From assembly GCF_026261605.1 (NCBI RefSeq), contig NZ_CP102486.1, forward strand, positions 1,426,001 to 1,490,000: a stretch of DNA of 64,000 bases. The letters run 5' to 3'. Below the pieces are notes generated by a model that saw only the letters and a program-made list of their open reading frames with translations, did no database searches and was not told the origin of the DNA. The position numbers and the translations under genes are program-made. The first letter of the stretch is position 1; each line of letters begins with the position of its first letter. Source of the DNA: Dechloromonas sp. A34 (GTDB lineage: Bacteria > Pseudomonadota > Gammaproteobacteria > Burkholderiales > Rhodocyclaceae). Positions 40,395-49,473 of this stretch are shown here, in pieces.

Positions 40395-42229
40395 TTACTG
40401 GCCGCGCAAGAACAGCTTGTCCAACTGGTCCATCGTCAGCTCGGTCCACGTCGGCCGGCCGTGGTTGCATTGGCCGGCGCGTTCGGTGTCTTCCATCTGG
40501 CGCAGCAGGGCGTTCATTTCCGGGACGGTGAGCAGGCGGCGGGCGCGCACCGCACCGTGGCAGGCCATGGTGGCGAGCAGTTCGTTGCGCCGCGCCGTGG
40601 CGAGCTGGGTAATGCCGTGTTCGCGCAGCTCGGCGATCAGCGAGCGGGCCAGCGCCGCAGGGTCGCCCGACTGCAGAAGCGCGGGCACGCTGCGCACGCC
40701 GAGCTGGTTGGGGCCGAGCGGGGCGATCGAGAAGCCGAGATCGGCCAGGGCGGCGCTGTGCTCCTCGACGGCGGCAATGTCGAGCGCTTCGGCCGAGAAG
40801 ACGGCCGGGATCAACAGCGCCTGGGTGGCGATCTGGCGGTTGTCGAAGGCGGTCTTCAGCTTTTCGTAGAGGATGCGCTCGTGCGCCGCGTGCATGTCGA
40901 TCAGTACCAGGCCGCGCGCGTTCTGGGCCAGGATGTAGATGCCGTGCAGCTGGGCCAGGGCGTAGCCGAGCGGCGGGCTATTTTGCTCAGCGGGGGCGGC
41001 GGGCTGGAATTGCGGGGCGACTTCGCTGTGCGGGGCGGGCGATTGGCCGATGTCCTGGGCTGCGCGGGCGAAAGCCAGGTAGGCCGCGGCGGCCGGTTCG
41101 CCGACGCCGAGTGAGCCCTGATGGCGCAACGGCGGGGCATAACTGGCCGGCGAACGGAAATCGGCAGCCACGGCGCTCGTTTCGCCTGCGGCCGACGTCC
41201 CCGGCGCGGGCTGGGCGGCAGCCGGCAGCGGCGCGCCGGCGCTGCTCTCGACCGGCGCCGCCAGCGTGCGCTGGATGGCGTGGAAGACAAACTGATGCAT
41301 GGCCCGCGAATCACGGAAGCGGACTTCGGTCTTCGCCGGATGGACATTCACATCGACCAGCGCCGGATCGATAGTGACGAACAGGCAGACGGCCGGCTGC
41401 CGGCTGCCGTGCAAGACGTCGCGGTAGGCTTCGCGCAGGGCGTGGGCGATCACCTTGTCGCGCACGAAACGGCCGTTGACGAAGACGTACTGGCCGTCCT
41501 TGGCGTCGGTGGCGCGGGTCGGGTCGATCGCGAAGCCGGCGATGGCGAGCGGGCCGGCGGCGGCCTCGAGGGTGCGGGCGGCGCCCAGGAAATCGTCGCC
41601 GAGGATGTCGGCGATGCGCCGGGCGCTGTCGGCCGGGCGAGCTGGAACAAGTTGCGGCCGTTGTGGGTCAAGCTGAAGGCGACGTCGGGCCGGGTCAGCG
41701 CCAGGCGCTTGACGGCATCGGCGCAGTGCGCGAACTCGGTGCCCTCGGCCTTGAGGAACTTGCGGCGGGCCGGGGTGTTGTAATAGAGGTCGCGCATCTC
41801 GACCACGGTGCCGGCCATCAGGGCCGCCGGTTCGGGCTCGGCGTTCGCTTCGGCCTTGAGTTTCCAGGCGTGGCTGGCGCCGCGTTCGCGGCTGCTGATC
41901 GCCAAGCGGGCGACCGAGGCCACAGAAGCCAGCGCTTCGCCGCGAAAACCGAGCGAGGCGACGCGTTCGAGATCGTCGAGCGAGACGATCTTCGAGGTCG
42001 CGTGGCGGGTCAGGGCCAGCGCCAGTTGCTCCTTGGCGATGCCGCAGCCGTCGTCGGTGACGCGGATCAGCTTGACCCCGCCTTCTTCGAGATGGACCTG
42101 GATCGCCTTGCTGCCGGCGTCGAGGCTATTTTCGAGCAGTTCCTTGAGAACGGAGGCGGGTCTTTCGACCACTTCACCTGCGGCAATCTGGCTGATCAGC
42201 AGGTCGGGAAGGCGGGCAATCGTCGGCAT
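40395..42229 (-). pseudogene. mutL: DNA mismatch repair protein MutL, with a single-base frameshift
   Basis: The N-terminal ATPase part begins at 42229 ([21 protein letters not shown]) with [16 protein letters not shown] and [12 protein letters not shown]; it stays intact to NLFQLA. Near 41631-41640 the frame breaks: the rest ([47 protein letters not shown] and the C-terminal dimerisation domain ending MDQLDKLFLRGQ) lies in the next frame. The shift equals one missing C in the minus-strand run GCCCGG. Restored length is about 611 residues, normal for MutL. As read, the product would be cut off after the ATPase part, so repair would fail; a sequencing error is an alternative. Confidence 0.85.
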
Positions 42230-42284
42230 GGCCGGATTATAGCTTGCGGTAGAATCTCGGCTTTCCCAACCCCGGCGCGAGCGC

Positions 42285-42926
42285 ATGGAAATCCTTTCCC
42301 AGTTCATCGATATCGTCCTTCACCTCGACAAGCATCTGGCGGTGCTGGTCCAGCAATACGGGCTGTGGATCTACGGCATCCTGTTCGTGATCATCTTTTC
42401 CGAAACCGGCTTCGTCGTCACGCCTTTCCTGCCCGGCGACTCGCTGCTTTTCGTGGCCGGGGCGCTGGCCGCGATCGGTGAGGGCGGCATGGACATCTTC
42501 GTACTGATCGGTGTGCTGTCGGCGGCGGCCATCCTCGGCAACATGCTTAATTACCAGATCGGCCGCTTCCTCGGCCCCAAGGTCTTCCACTGGGAAAATT
42601 CGCGCTTCTTCAACCGCAATGCGCTGATCAAGACGCATGCCTTCTACGAGAAGCATGGCGGCAAGACGCTGGTGATTTCGCGCTTCCTGCCGCTGTTCCG
42701 GACCTTTGCCCCGTTCGTGGCGGGGATCGGTGAAATGTCCTACGCCAAATTCACGCTCTTCAACCTGATCGGCGCCGTCGGCTGGGTCGTTTCGCTGTGC
42801 CTGGCCGGTTTCTGGCTGGGCAACATCCCTTGGGTCAAGGCCAATCTGTCGTTGATCATCATCGGCATCATCATTTCCTCGCTGATCCCGATCGGAATCG
42901 GCTATGTGAAGAGCAAGGCAGCCTGA
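42285..42926 (+). CDS. DedA family membrane protein
   Basis: 213 residues. Conserved DedA features: [17 protein letters not shown], then [41 protein letters not shown] and [13 protein letters not shown]. Family members are lipid-scramblase or flippase-like proteins needed for membrane integrity. It is divergent from mutL with 55 bases between them, and its stop overlaps the next start (TGATG). Confidence 0.94.
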   Translation: MEILSQFIDIVLHLDKHLAVLVQQYGLWIYGILFVIIFSETGFVVTPFLPGDSLLFVAGALAAIGEGGMDIFVLIGVLSAAAILGNMLNYQIGRFLGPKVFHWENSRFFNRNALIKTHAFYEKHGGKTLVISRFLPLFRTFAPFVAGIGEMSYAKFTLFNLIGAVGWVVSLCLAGFWLGNIPWVKANLSLIIIGIIISSLIPIGIGYVKSKAA

Positions 42927-43630
42927 TGCGCTGGCTGGCCGTCCTGCTGGCTTTGACGCTGACGGCCTGCACCACCAAGATGGGCAAGGATGGACGGACC
43001 GAATCGGCGGTCGATGCCAAATATCTGTTGAAAACCGAGGTCGACCGCATCGCTGATACCAATCGCGCCGAGGTCATGAGCGGCCTGATGCTGATTGCCG
43101 ACAAGCTATACCGGCGCAACCCCAAGGAATGGAAGAAGGCCGGGGTGACCAGCCGCGAGGCGGCACTCGAGCGGCTGAAGAACCGCTTCTACCGCAGCCT
43201 GCCGGAACTCGGCGGCCTGCGCGAAGGGCAGGCCGCGGCGCTGGCCTTCAGCGAAACCTATACCGGCGATCGCGTCGCGGCCCTGATGCTGGGCCTGCTG
43301 ACCATGGCCGATGCGGCGTTTGAATACAAGGAAGAGTTCTACATTCTCGATGGCCTCAATGAAAACAAGCTCTACAACTGCGCCCGCAACATGGAGGTCG
43401 CGGTCTGGAAACTGGGCAACGACCGTAACGCGGCAGGCGAACTGTTCCTGCTCGCCAACGAGCTCGATCCGGCCAACCGCAACCTCTCCTTCGAACGCGA
43501 ATTTGGCCGCCTGATGGGCCTGCTCGATTTCATGGCCAAGATCGTCGCCGATCGTAACGGCCGCACTTTTTCCCGGCTGAGCCAGTCCGTGGTCAGCACC
43601 ATTTTTTTACCGGTGAGTTTTTTGAAATGA
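42926..43630 (+). CDS. Putative lipoprotein, helical
   Basis: 234 residues. Signal peptide and lipobox LTAC (Cys near 14) followed by CTTKMGKDGR. The rest is mostly helical and may hold TPR-like repeats (LLTMADAAFEYKEEFYILDG; AAGELFLLANELDPANRN). Function unknown. Starts inside the dedA stop and ends overlapping purN (ATGA), so it belongs to the dedA-lipoprotein-purN-DUF3108-rsmB-mscS run. Confidence 0.8.
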   Translation: MRWLAVLLALTLTACTTKMGKDGRTESAVDAKYLLKTEVDRIADTNRAEVMSGLMLIADKLYRRNPKEWKKAGVTSREAALERLKNRFYRSLPELGGLREGQAAALAFSETYTGDRVAALMLGLLTMADAAFEYKEEFYILDGLNENKLYNCARNMEVAVWKLGNDRNAAGELFLLANELDPANRNLSFEREFGRLMGLLDFMAKIVADRNGRTFSRLSQSVVSTIFLPVSFLK

Positions 43631-44274
43631 AGAATATCGTCATCCTGATTTCCGGCCGCGGCAGCAACATGGAGGCCCTGATCGCCGCCCGCGATGCCGG
43701 CGATCTGCCCGTCAACATCGCTGCCGTGATCAGCAACCGGCCGGATGCCGCTGGCCTGGAGACGGCCGCCCGCGCCGGCATCGTCACCCATTTCGTCAAC
43801 CACAAGGCCTTTGCCGGGCGTGAGTCCTTCGACGCCGCGCTGGCCGAGTGCATCGACCAGTTCGCGCCCGACCTGGTGGTGCTCGCCGGTTTCATGCGCA
43901 TCCTGAGCGACGGTTTCGTGCGCCATTACGAAGGCCGGCTGGTCAATATCCACCCCTCGCTGCTGCCCTCATTCCCCGGCCTGCACACCCATCAGCGGGC
44001 GCTCGACGAGGGGGTGCGCATCCACGGCTGCACCGTGCATTTCGTGACGCCGACCCTGGACCACGGCCCGGTCATCATCCAGGCCGCCGTGCCGGTCCTC
44101 GACGGCGACAGCGAAGCGACGCTGGCTGCCCGCGTGCTGTGTGAGGAGCACAAGGTCTATCCGCAGGCCGTGCGCTGGTTCGCCGAGGGGCGCCTGCGCC
44201 TCGAGGGCGGCCGGGTTCGCCTCGACGCCGGGATGGCCGAAGGCGCCGTGCTGATTTCGCCCGAGGTGCGCTGA
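43627..44274 (+). CDS. purN: Phosphoribosylglycinamide formyltransferase
   Basis: 215 residues. ILISGRGSNMEALI at the start, catalytic NIHPSLLPSFPG, and HFVTPTLDHGPVI are PurN signatures. It formylates GAR with 10-formyl-tetrahydrofolate in purine synthesis. Overlaps the lipoprotein stop by 4 bases; 6 bases before the DUF3108 gene. Confidence 0.96.
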   Translation: MKNIVILISGRGSNMEALIAARDAGDLPVNIAAVISNRPDAAGLETAARAGIVTHFVNHKAFAGRESFDAALAECIDQFAPDLVVLAGFMRILSDGFVRHYEGRLVNIHPSLLPSFPGLHTHQRALDEGVRIHGCTVHFVTPTLDHGPVIIQAAVPVLDGDSEATLAARVLCEEHKVYPQAVRWFAEGRLRLEGGRVRLDAGMAEGAVLISPEVR

Positions 44275-44280
44275 GCCGCG

Positions 44281-45243
44281 ATGCCGATCGTCCTGCTCGT
44301 CGCCCTGGTCGGTTCGCTGGCCATCCACGGCGTCGCGCTGTTCGGAACGGATGTCGAATTGTTCGGCGGTGGCCCGGAGCCGCTGCCCCTGCAAGCGGAA
44401 ATCCAGCCGCCGCCACCGCCGCCGGTGCCCGAGGCGGTGCGCCCGGCCGGAAAGCCGCCGGCCCGGCCGGCCAAGCCCGGCCCGCTGGCCACCGCCAAGC
44501 CCTCGCCGGCGACCGTGGCGGAGCCGGTCGAAGTGCCGGTGGCCGACGTGCCGGAAGCCGCCCCGGAAACCGTAGCGCCTCCGACGCTTGCCGTTTCCGA
44601 GCCGGCCAAGCCGGTGCTGCCGGCCAGCGGCGTGATCCGCTTCGCGATCTACAAGGAATCGCTGGGCTTGCAGGTCGGGCGCGCCGAGCATCGCTGGGAA
44701 TTCACCGAGGACGGCCGTTACCGGCTGAGCGGGGTGACCGAGACCAGCGGTCTGGCGGCCCTGCTGCGGCCGGCGCGCCTGGAACAGGAAAGCAGTGGCC
44801 GGCTGGTCGCCGGCGGCCTGCAGCCGGAGCGTTTCCGCAGCCTGAAGAACGGCAAGGATGCCAACGAAAACGCCGATTTCGACTGGGCGAGCCGCGAAGT
44901 GCGCCTCTCCCGCGACGGCAGCCTGCGGCCGATCGCGCCCGGTGCCCAGGACATCCTGTCGCTGACTTACCAGTTGGCTTATCTCGGCAAGCTGGCCGAG
45001 GGCAGCAGCCTGGGCGTCGTTACCGGCAAGAAATACGAGCGTTACGAGCTTGATTCGCTGGGCGAGGAAGAGATCGAAGTGCCGGCCGGCCGTTTTCGTA
45101 CCCTGCACCTGCGGGCGATGACCGATAACGTCACCGAAATCTGGATCGCGCTCGATCGGGCGCGCTTGCCGGTTAAAATCCGCTTCACCGATAAAAAGGG
45201 CGAAAGCTTCGAGCAGGTCGCCACCGAATTAGGAATGCCATGA
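44281..45243 (+). CDS. DUF3108 domain protein with Pro/Ala-rich N-terminus
   Basis: 320 residues. An N-terminal membrane segment (about 1-20), a Pro/Ala/Lys-rich linker (about 30-110) like those of TonB-type periplasm-spanning proteins, and a DUF3108 domain (about 118-320; IRFAIYKESLGLQVGRAEH; IALDRARLPVKIRFTD). DUF3108 proteins are predicted to be exported; their role is not known. Its stop overlaps the rsmB-like start. Confidence 0.87.
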   Translation: MPIVLLVALVGSLAIHGVALFGTDVELFGGGPEPLPLQAEIQPPPPPPVPEAVRPAGKPPARPAKPGPLATAKPSPATVAEPVEVPVADVPEAAPETVAPPTLAVSEPAKPVLPASGVIRFAIYKESLGLQVGRAEHRWEFTEDGRYRLSGVTETSGLAALLRPARLEQESSGRLVAGGLQPERFRSLKNGKDANENADFDWASREVRLSRDGSLRPIAPGAQDILSLTYQLAYLGKLAEGSSLGVVTGKKYERYELDSLGEEEIEVPAGRFRTLHLRAMTDNVTEIWIALDRARLPVKIRFTDKKGESFEQVATELGMP

Positions 45244-46502
45244 AAGCCCGCTTCACACCCGCCCTGTTTGCCCATGCCGAGGCCGTTCTCGGCCAGTTGC
45301 TGCGTTTCGACCACCCGGCCGACGCCGTCGTCTCGCGCTATTTCCGCGAACACCGCGAACTGGGCCATGCCGACCGCGCCTTCGTTGCCGAAACCGTGTT
45401 CGCCGTGTTGCGTCGCGGGCGCAGCCTGGAGGCGCGTTGCGCCGGCAAGCTCAGCGATCGCAGCCGGCTGCTCGCCGCTCTCGCCGTGACCCGTGGCTGG
45501 AGCCAGCGCGAACTGGCGCCGGTCTTGAAGGCCAGCGACGAAGAATGGCTGGCCGCGGCCAAGGCGATGCCGGAGAGCGAATTCGCCCCGGCCGTGCGCA
45601 ACGACCTGCCGGACTGGCTCTACACCCGGCTCGAAGCCCAGTTCGGGGCGGAGGAAACCGAGAAGCTGGCGCACGCCCTGAACCTGCCGGCGCCGCTCGA
45701 CCTGCGGGTCAATACGCTGAAGACGACGCGCGAGGAAGTGCTCGCCCGCCTCGCCGCCGACGACATCGCCGCCGTGCCCGGCCCGCTGTCGCCGACCGCC
45801 ATCCGCCTGCGGGACAAGCCGGCCCTGGCCAAGCATCCGCTGTTCCTGGAAGGCGCCTTCGAGGTCCAGGACGAAGGCAGCCAGTTGCTCGGCTACCTGC
45901 TCGAGCCGAAACGCGGCGAAATGGTCGTCGATTTCTGCGCCGGAGCCGGGGGCAAGACCTTGTTGCTCGGCGCCCTGATGAAGAACACCGGTCGCCTCTA
46001 CGCCTACGACGTCTCCGACAAGCGCCTCGCCAAGCTGAAGCCGCGCCTGGCCCGCTCCGGCCTCTCCAACGTGCATCCGGCCCGCATCGAGCACGAGCGC
46101 GACACCAAGATCAAGCGCCTGGCCGGCAAGGCCGACCGCGTGCTGGTCGACGCGCCCTGTTCCGGCCTTGGCACGCTGCGCCGCAACCCCGACCTCAAAT
46201 GGCGGCAGAGCGAAGATTCGGTGGCCGAGCTGACCGTCAAGCAGGCGGCCATCCTCGACGCCGCCGCCAAGATGGTGCGCCCGGGCGGCCGCCTGGTGTA
46301 CGCCACCTGCAGTCTGCTGACCGCGGAGAACGACGCGATCATCGAGGCCTTCCTGGCCAGCCATCCCGACTTCAAGCTGACCCCGGCGGCTGGTATCCTG
46401 GCCAAGCACGGCATACAACTTGAAGGCGATACCCTGCGCCTGCTGCCGCACCAGCACAATACCGACGGCTTCTTCGCTGCCGTCCTGGACCGCCAGGCAT
46501 GA
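45240..46502 (+). CDS. RsmB/NOP-family RNA (cytosine-5) methyltransferase
   Basis: 420 residues. The N-terminal third is helical and NusB-like. SAM-binding motif VVDFCAGAGGKTLLLGALM, catalytic cysteines in VDAPCSGLGTLRRNPDLKW and VYATCSLLTAEND. These enzymes methylate C5 of cytosine in rRNA or tRNA; the exact target is not decided by sequence, though RsmB-like action on 16S rRNA is probable. Overlaps the neighbours by 4 bases on each side. Confidence 0.92.
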   Translation: MKARFTPALFAHAEAVLGQLLRFDHPADAVVSRYFREHRELGHADRAFVAETVFAVLRRGRSLEARCAGKLSDRSRLLAALAVTRGWSQRELAPVLKASDEEWLAAAKAMPESEFAPAVRNDLPDWLYTRLEAQFGAEETEKLAHALNLPAPLDLRVNTLKTTREEVLARLAADDIAAVPGPLSPTAIRLRDKPALAKHPLFLEGAFEVQDEGSQLLGYLLEPKRGEMVVDFCAGAGGKTLLLGALMKNTGRLYAYDVSDKRLAKLKPRLARSGLSNVHPARIEHERDTKIKRLAGKADRVLVDAPCSGLGTLRRNPDLKWRQSEDSVAELTVKQAAILDAAAKMVRPGGRLVYATCSLLTAENDAIIEAFLASHPDFKLTPAAGILAKHGIQLEGDTLRLLPHQHNTDGFFAAVLDRQA

Positions 46503-47767
46503 GCCAGAAGAACCCGGCGCTACAACTGTTCAACGATCTCTGGGCGGACTTCAGCGACCCCGATTTCATCTGGCAGGTGGTGGCGCTGGTGGCCTGCCTC
46601 GGCCTGGCTTTCGTGATCGCCGGCTGGTGGCAGAAACGCCACGCCGAGGGCGCCGGCCGCTTGAGCGATGCCGGTTCCCGGCTGGCTTTTCCGCTGACCG
46701 GGATGGTACTAGTCGGCATCACCCGGCTGGCGCTGAAACCCTTCTTCCATGTCAATCTGCTCAAGCTGGCTTTGCCGCTGCTCGGTTCGATGGCTCTCGT
46801 GCGCGGCGTTGTCTTCGTGCTGCGCCAGGCCTTTCCGCGCGCCACCTGGCTAACCACCTGGGAGCGCATCATCGCGACCCTGGTCTGGGGCTGGCTGGCG
46901 CTCTACATCACCGATCTCGCGCCGTATTTCATCGATTCGCTGGAGCAGGTCGAATTCGCCATCGGCAAGCAGCGGGTTGACCTGTGGCAGATCGTCCACG
47001 GGCTGCTCACCGTCTTCCTGACCGTCGTCCTCGCCCTGTGGATTGCCGGTCTGTTCGAGTCGCGGCTGATGCGGATCGATACCCTGGACTCCAGCCTGCG
47101 CATCGTCGGCATCCGCGTCGCCAAGGCGCTATTGACGGTGGTCGCGATCGTCGCCAGCCTGGCGCTGGTCGGCATCGACATGACGGCACTCTCGGTGTTT
47201 ACTGGCGCCCTCGGCGTCGGTCTCGGTTTCGGCCTGCAGAAGATCGCCAGCAATTACGTCTCGGGCTTCATCATCCTGCTCGACCGCTCGATCCGCATCG
47301 GCAACATCATCCAGGTCGGCGCCGACGCCGGGCAGGTCACCCAGATCACGACGCGCTATACCGTGCTCAAGCACCCGGGTGGCACCGAATTCATCGTCCC
47401 CAATGAAACGCTGATCGGCACTACGGTCCAGAACCAGACTTATTCGGACTCCAGCCTGCGCCTGGCGACCACGGTCGGCGTCGCCTACGACTGCGATCTC
47501 GAACTGGCCATGCGCCTGATGGCCGAGGCCGCGGCGGCCCAACCGCGGGTCCAGGCCGAGCCGGCGCCGAAAGCCTTCCTGACCCAGTTTGCCGACAGCG
47601 CCATCCATCTTGAAGTGGGCTTCTGGATCGCCGATCCGGAAGAGGGCAAGGGCAATGTCGTCTCCGACATCAACCTCGCCATCTGGCGCAGCTTCCGCGA
47701 ACACGGGGTCGAGATTCCCTACCCGCAGCGCGCCGTGCGCATCGTCCACGAAAAATCGGCGGATTGA
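46499..47767 (+). CDS. MscS-family mechanosensitive channel
   Basis: 422 residues. Several N-terminal membrane segments, the pore helix region GALGVGLGFGLQKIASNYVS, then GFIILLDRSIRIGNIIQVG and the cytoplasmic beta and vestibule domains (TTRYTVLKHPGGTEFIVPNE; RSFREHGVEIPYPQRAVRI). It opens on membrane tension after osmotic downshock. Last gene of the run starting with dedA. Confidence 0.94.
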   Translation: MSQKNPALQLFNDLWADFSDPDFIWQVVALVACLGLAFVIAGWWQKRHAEGAGRLSDAGSRLAFPLTGMVLVGITRLALKPFFHVNLLKLALPLLGSMALVRGVVFVLRQAFPRATWLTTWERIIATLVWGWLALYITDLAPYFIDSLEQVEFAIGKQRVDLWQIVHGLLTVFLTVVLALWIAGLFESRLMRIDTLDSSLRIVGIRVAKALLTVVAIVASLALVGIDMTALSVFTGALGVGLGFGLQKIASNYVSGFIILLDRSIRIGNIIQVGADAGQVTQITTRYTVLKHPGGTEFIVPNETLIGTTVQNQTYSDSSLRLATTVGVAYDCDLELAMRLMAEAAAAQPRVQAEPAPKAFLTQFADSAIHLEVGFWIADPEEGKGNVVSDINLAIWRSFREHGVEIPYPQRAVRIVHEKSAD

Positions 47768-47810
47768 CCGGGTTTTCCGGGTTTCCGCCGATCGCTCGGG
47801 GTTGATTCGT

Positions 47811-47957
47811 TCAGGTCAGCGGCAGCAGGCTGCGCTCGAAAGCCCGTGCGGCGCGTTCCTTGCGCCGCCGGGAAATGGCGCGGGTGGCGTGGAGAATGCG
47901 CTGGCCGAGGCGGTCGAGCTTGAGAAATTTGCTGGCCTTGCTCTTTGTCTTTTCCAT
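47811..47957 (-). CDS. 48-residue basic micro-protein
   Basis: An ATG at 47957 is preceded by GAAGGAGAAACC, an excellent ribosome site, and opens a 48-codon frame ending TGA at 47811. The product (starting MEKTKSKASKFLKLDRLGQR, ending RSLLPLT) is very basic, with KSKASK and RRRKERAAR clusters in a probable single helix. No family is known to me. Convergent with mscS. Confidence 0.65.
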   Translation of the reverse strand: MEKTKSKASKFLKLDRLGQRILHATRAISRRRKERAARAFERSLLPLT

Positions 47958-48313
47958 GGTTTCTCCTTCTGCGGTTGGGTCGGTGGAATGACTTTAGCGG
48001 GCGACCGGCAAGCGGTCTGTTTCACTTCCTGGCATTCTTTGTAACGCTCGCTGACGGTGCTACCTGCACCGCTCAGCAACCGATGACCTTGAATTCGACC
48101 CGCCGCTCCAGCGTTGGGCGGGGACGCAGAAGCCGGGGCCACCGATTTCGATGTCTGGCCAGTTACCGGCGCCGGTGTTGCCGTAGCAGCAGGTGCCGCC
48201 TTTGCTCGTGGCATCGCGTCTGCTGACAGGGCCGCCTGCATGCGACAATCTCCATGACATGATTCGAGCAGGCGCTGGACGATGGTTACTAATCACCCTT
48301 CAAGGAACAGACC
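47958..48313. other. Gap with possible OmpA-like C-terminal remnant
   Basis: On the minus strand a short frame ending at 48073 reads RPTLERRVEFKVIGC then stop, close to the end of OmpA/MotB-type proteins, but no peptidoglycan-binding domain lies upstream in any frame. It may be a decayed gene end. The remaining DNA shows no gene; the nnrU ribosome site (AAGGAACAG) is at the right end. Confidence 0.3.
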
Positions 48314-48892
48314 ATGCTGATACTGTTGATTGGCCTGCTGCTCTTTCTCGCCACCCATTCCATTCGAATCGTCGCCGAAGGCTGGCGCGGCAGGCAGATC
48401 GCCCGGCTTGGCGAGAAACCCTGGAAAGGCTTGTACGCGCTGCTTTCCGCACTGGGGCTGGGGCTGACTGTCTGGGGTTTCGGGCTGGCCGGCGCTGAGG
48501 CCCAGTTTCTCTGGCATCCGCCGCGGTGGACCGGCCACCTGGCGGCTTTGCTGACGCTTCCCGCCTTCGTGCTGCTGGTCGCCGCCTATGTGCCCGGCAG
48601 CCGAATCAAGGCGGTGGTGGGCCATCCGATGATCCTGGGCGTGGCGATCTGGGCCTTCGCGCATCTCATCGCCAACGGTCGCACTCATGCCATGGTGCTG
48701 TTCGGCGCCTTCTTCATCTGGGCCGTCCTCGATTTTGCCGCCGCCCGGCGGCGCGAACCGACCGCTGAAGCGAAGGCTCGTTCTGGCACCGCGGCGCGCG
48801 ATGCATTGGTGGTCATCATCGGTGCAGCCGCCTGGGCATTGTTCGCTGCCTACCTGCATGGCTGGCTGATCGGCGTGAGACCGTTTGGCTGA
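48314..48892 (+). CDS. nnrU: NnrU family membrane protein
   Basis: 192 residues with six hydrophobic segments. ATHSIRIVAEGWRGRQIARLGEKPWKGLYAL, RWTGHLAALLTLPAFVLL and VGHPMILGVAIWAFAHLIANG are typical of NnrU, a heme-binding family related to zeta-carotene isomerase and associated with denitrification (NO and N2O steps). It lies about 38 kb from the nor locus. Convergent with the pyrophosphatase-like gene. Confidence 0.92.
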   Translation: MLILLIGLLLFLATHSIRIVAEGWRGRQIARLGEKPWKGLYALLSALGLGLTVWGFGLAGAEAQFLWHPPRWTGHLAALLTLPAFVLLVAAYVPGSRIKAVVGHPMILGVAIWAFAHLIANGRTHAMVLFGAFFIWAVLDFAAARRREPTAEAKARSGTAARDALVVIIGAAAWALFAAYLHGWLIGVRPFG

Positions 48893-48911
48893 TCTGTCGC
48901 GCCAGAAAATC

Positions 48912-49424
48912 TCAAAACCTGACCGGAGGCCCTTTCCAGTTGCCGTCAACGGGGGCGGCACGAGCGATCGCCTCGCTCGCCGTACGCCAGCCCTCGCAGG
49001 CATTGCGGCCCGGGCGGCGGCGCCAGTGGTTGAGTAATGCCTTGCAGCGCGCGTAGAAGCGGAAGAAGCGGAGCACCTTTTCGCGCTCCGCCGCGGTCAG
49101 CGGGGCGGTGCTGCAGACCAGTTTGTCGTCGCTCATGCCGCGGTCGGTCAAGGTCACCGCGCCCCAGGCCCTGATCCGAAGTCGCGTACCGAGGGGCAAA
49201 CGCGGCCCGAGCACCAGCGCATCGAGCAGATCGCCTTCAAGCCCCAGATAATTCGGCACCGAGCCGTAGTTGAACGGACACGGCAGGGGCGAGATGAAAT
49301 CGATGTGCCCGGTGGAGCCGCGTTTCAGGAAACAACCGCGTGGCACCTCGATTACCACCTCGACCACGGGTGACTCGTCCGCGGCCTCGTTGGTGGGGGC
49401 GGGGTGGCAGTTCTCGTCTTTCAT
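48912..49424 (-). CDS. Divergent inorganic pyrophosphatase-family protein
   Basis: 170 residues. Family I pyrophosphatase pattern: NYGSVPNYLG, EGDLLDALVLGPRL, LTDRGMSDDKLVC, then RFFRFYARCKALLN. The metal motif DGDPxD is EGDLLD here, so one of three aspartates is Glu and the Pro is lost; the later two Asp appear kept. It may hydrolyse pyrophosphate poorly or act on something else. It has extra cysteines. 49 bases before the diheme cytochrome cluster end. Confidence 0.8.
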   Translation of the reverse strand: MKDENCHPAPTNEAADESPVVEVVIEVPRGCFLKRGSTGHIDFISPLPCPFNYGSVPNYLGLEGDLLDALVLGPRLPLGTRLRIRAWGAVTLTDRGMSDDKLVCSTAPLTAAEREKVLRFFRFYARCKALLNHWRRRPGRNACEGWRTASEAIARAAPVDGNWKGPPVRF

Positions 49425-49473
49425 GGTGCAAGCCTCCCGGGCCCAACCGCGAGACCCTTGCAGTTAATCGGCG

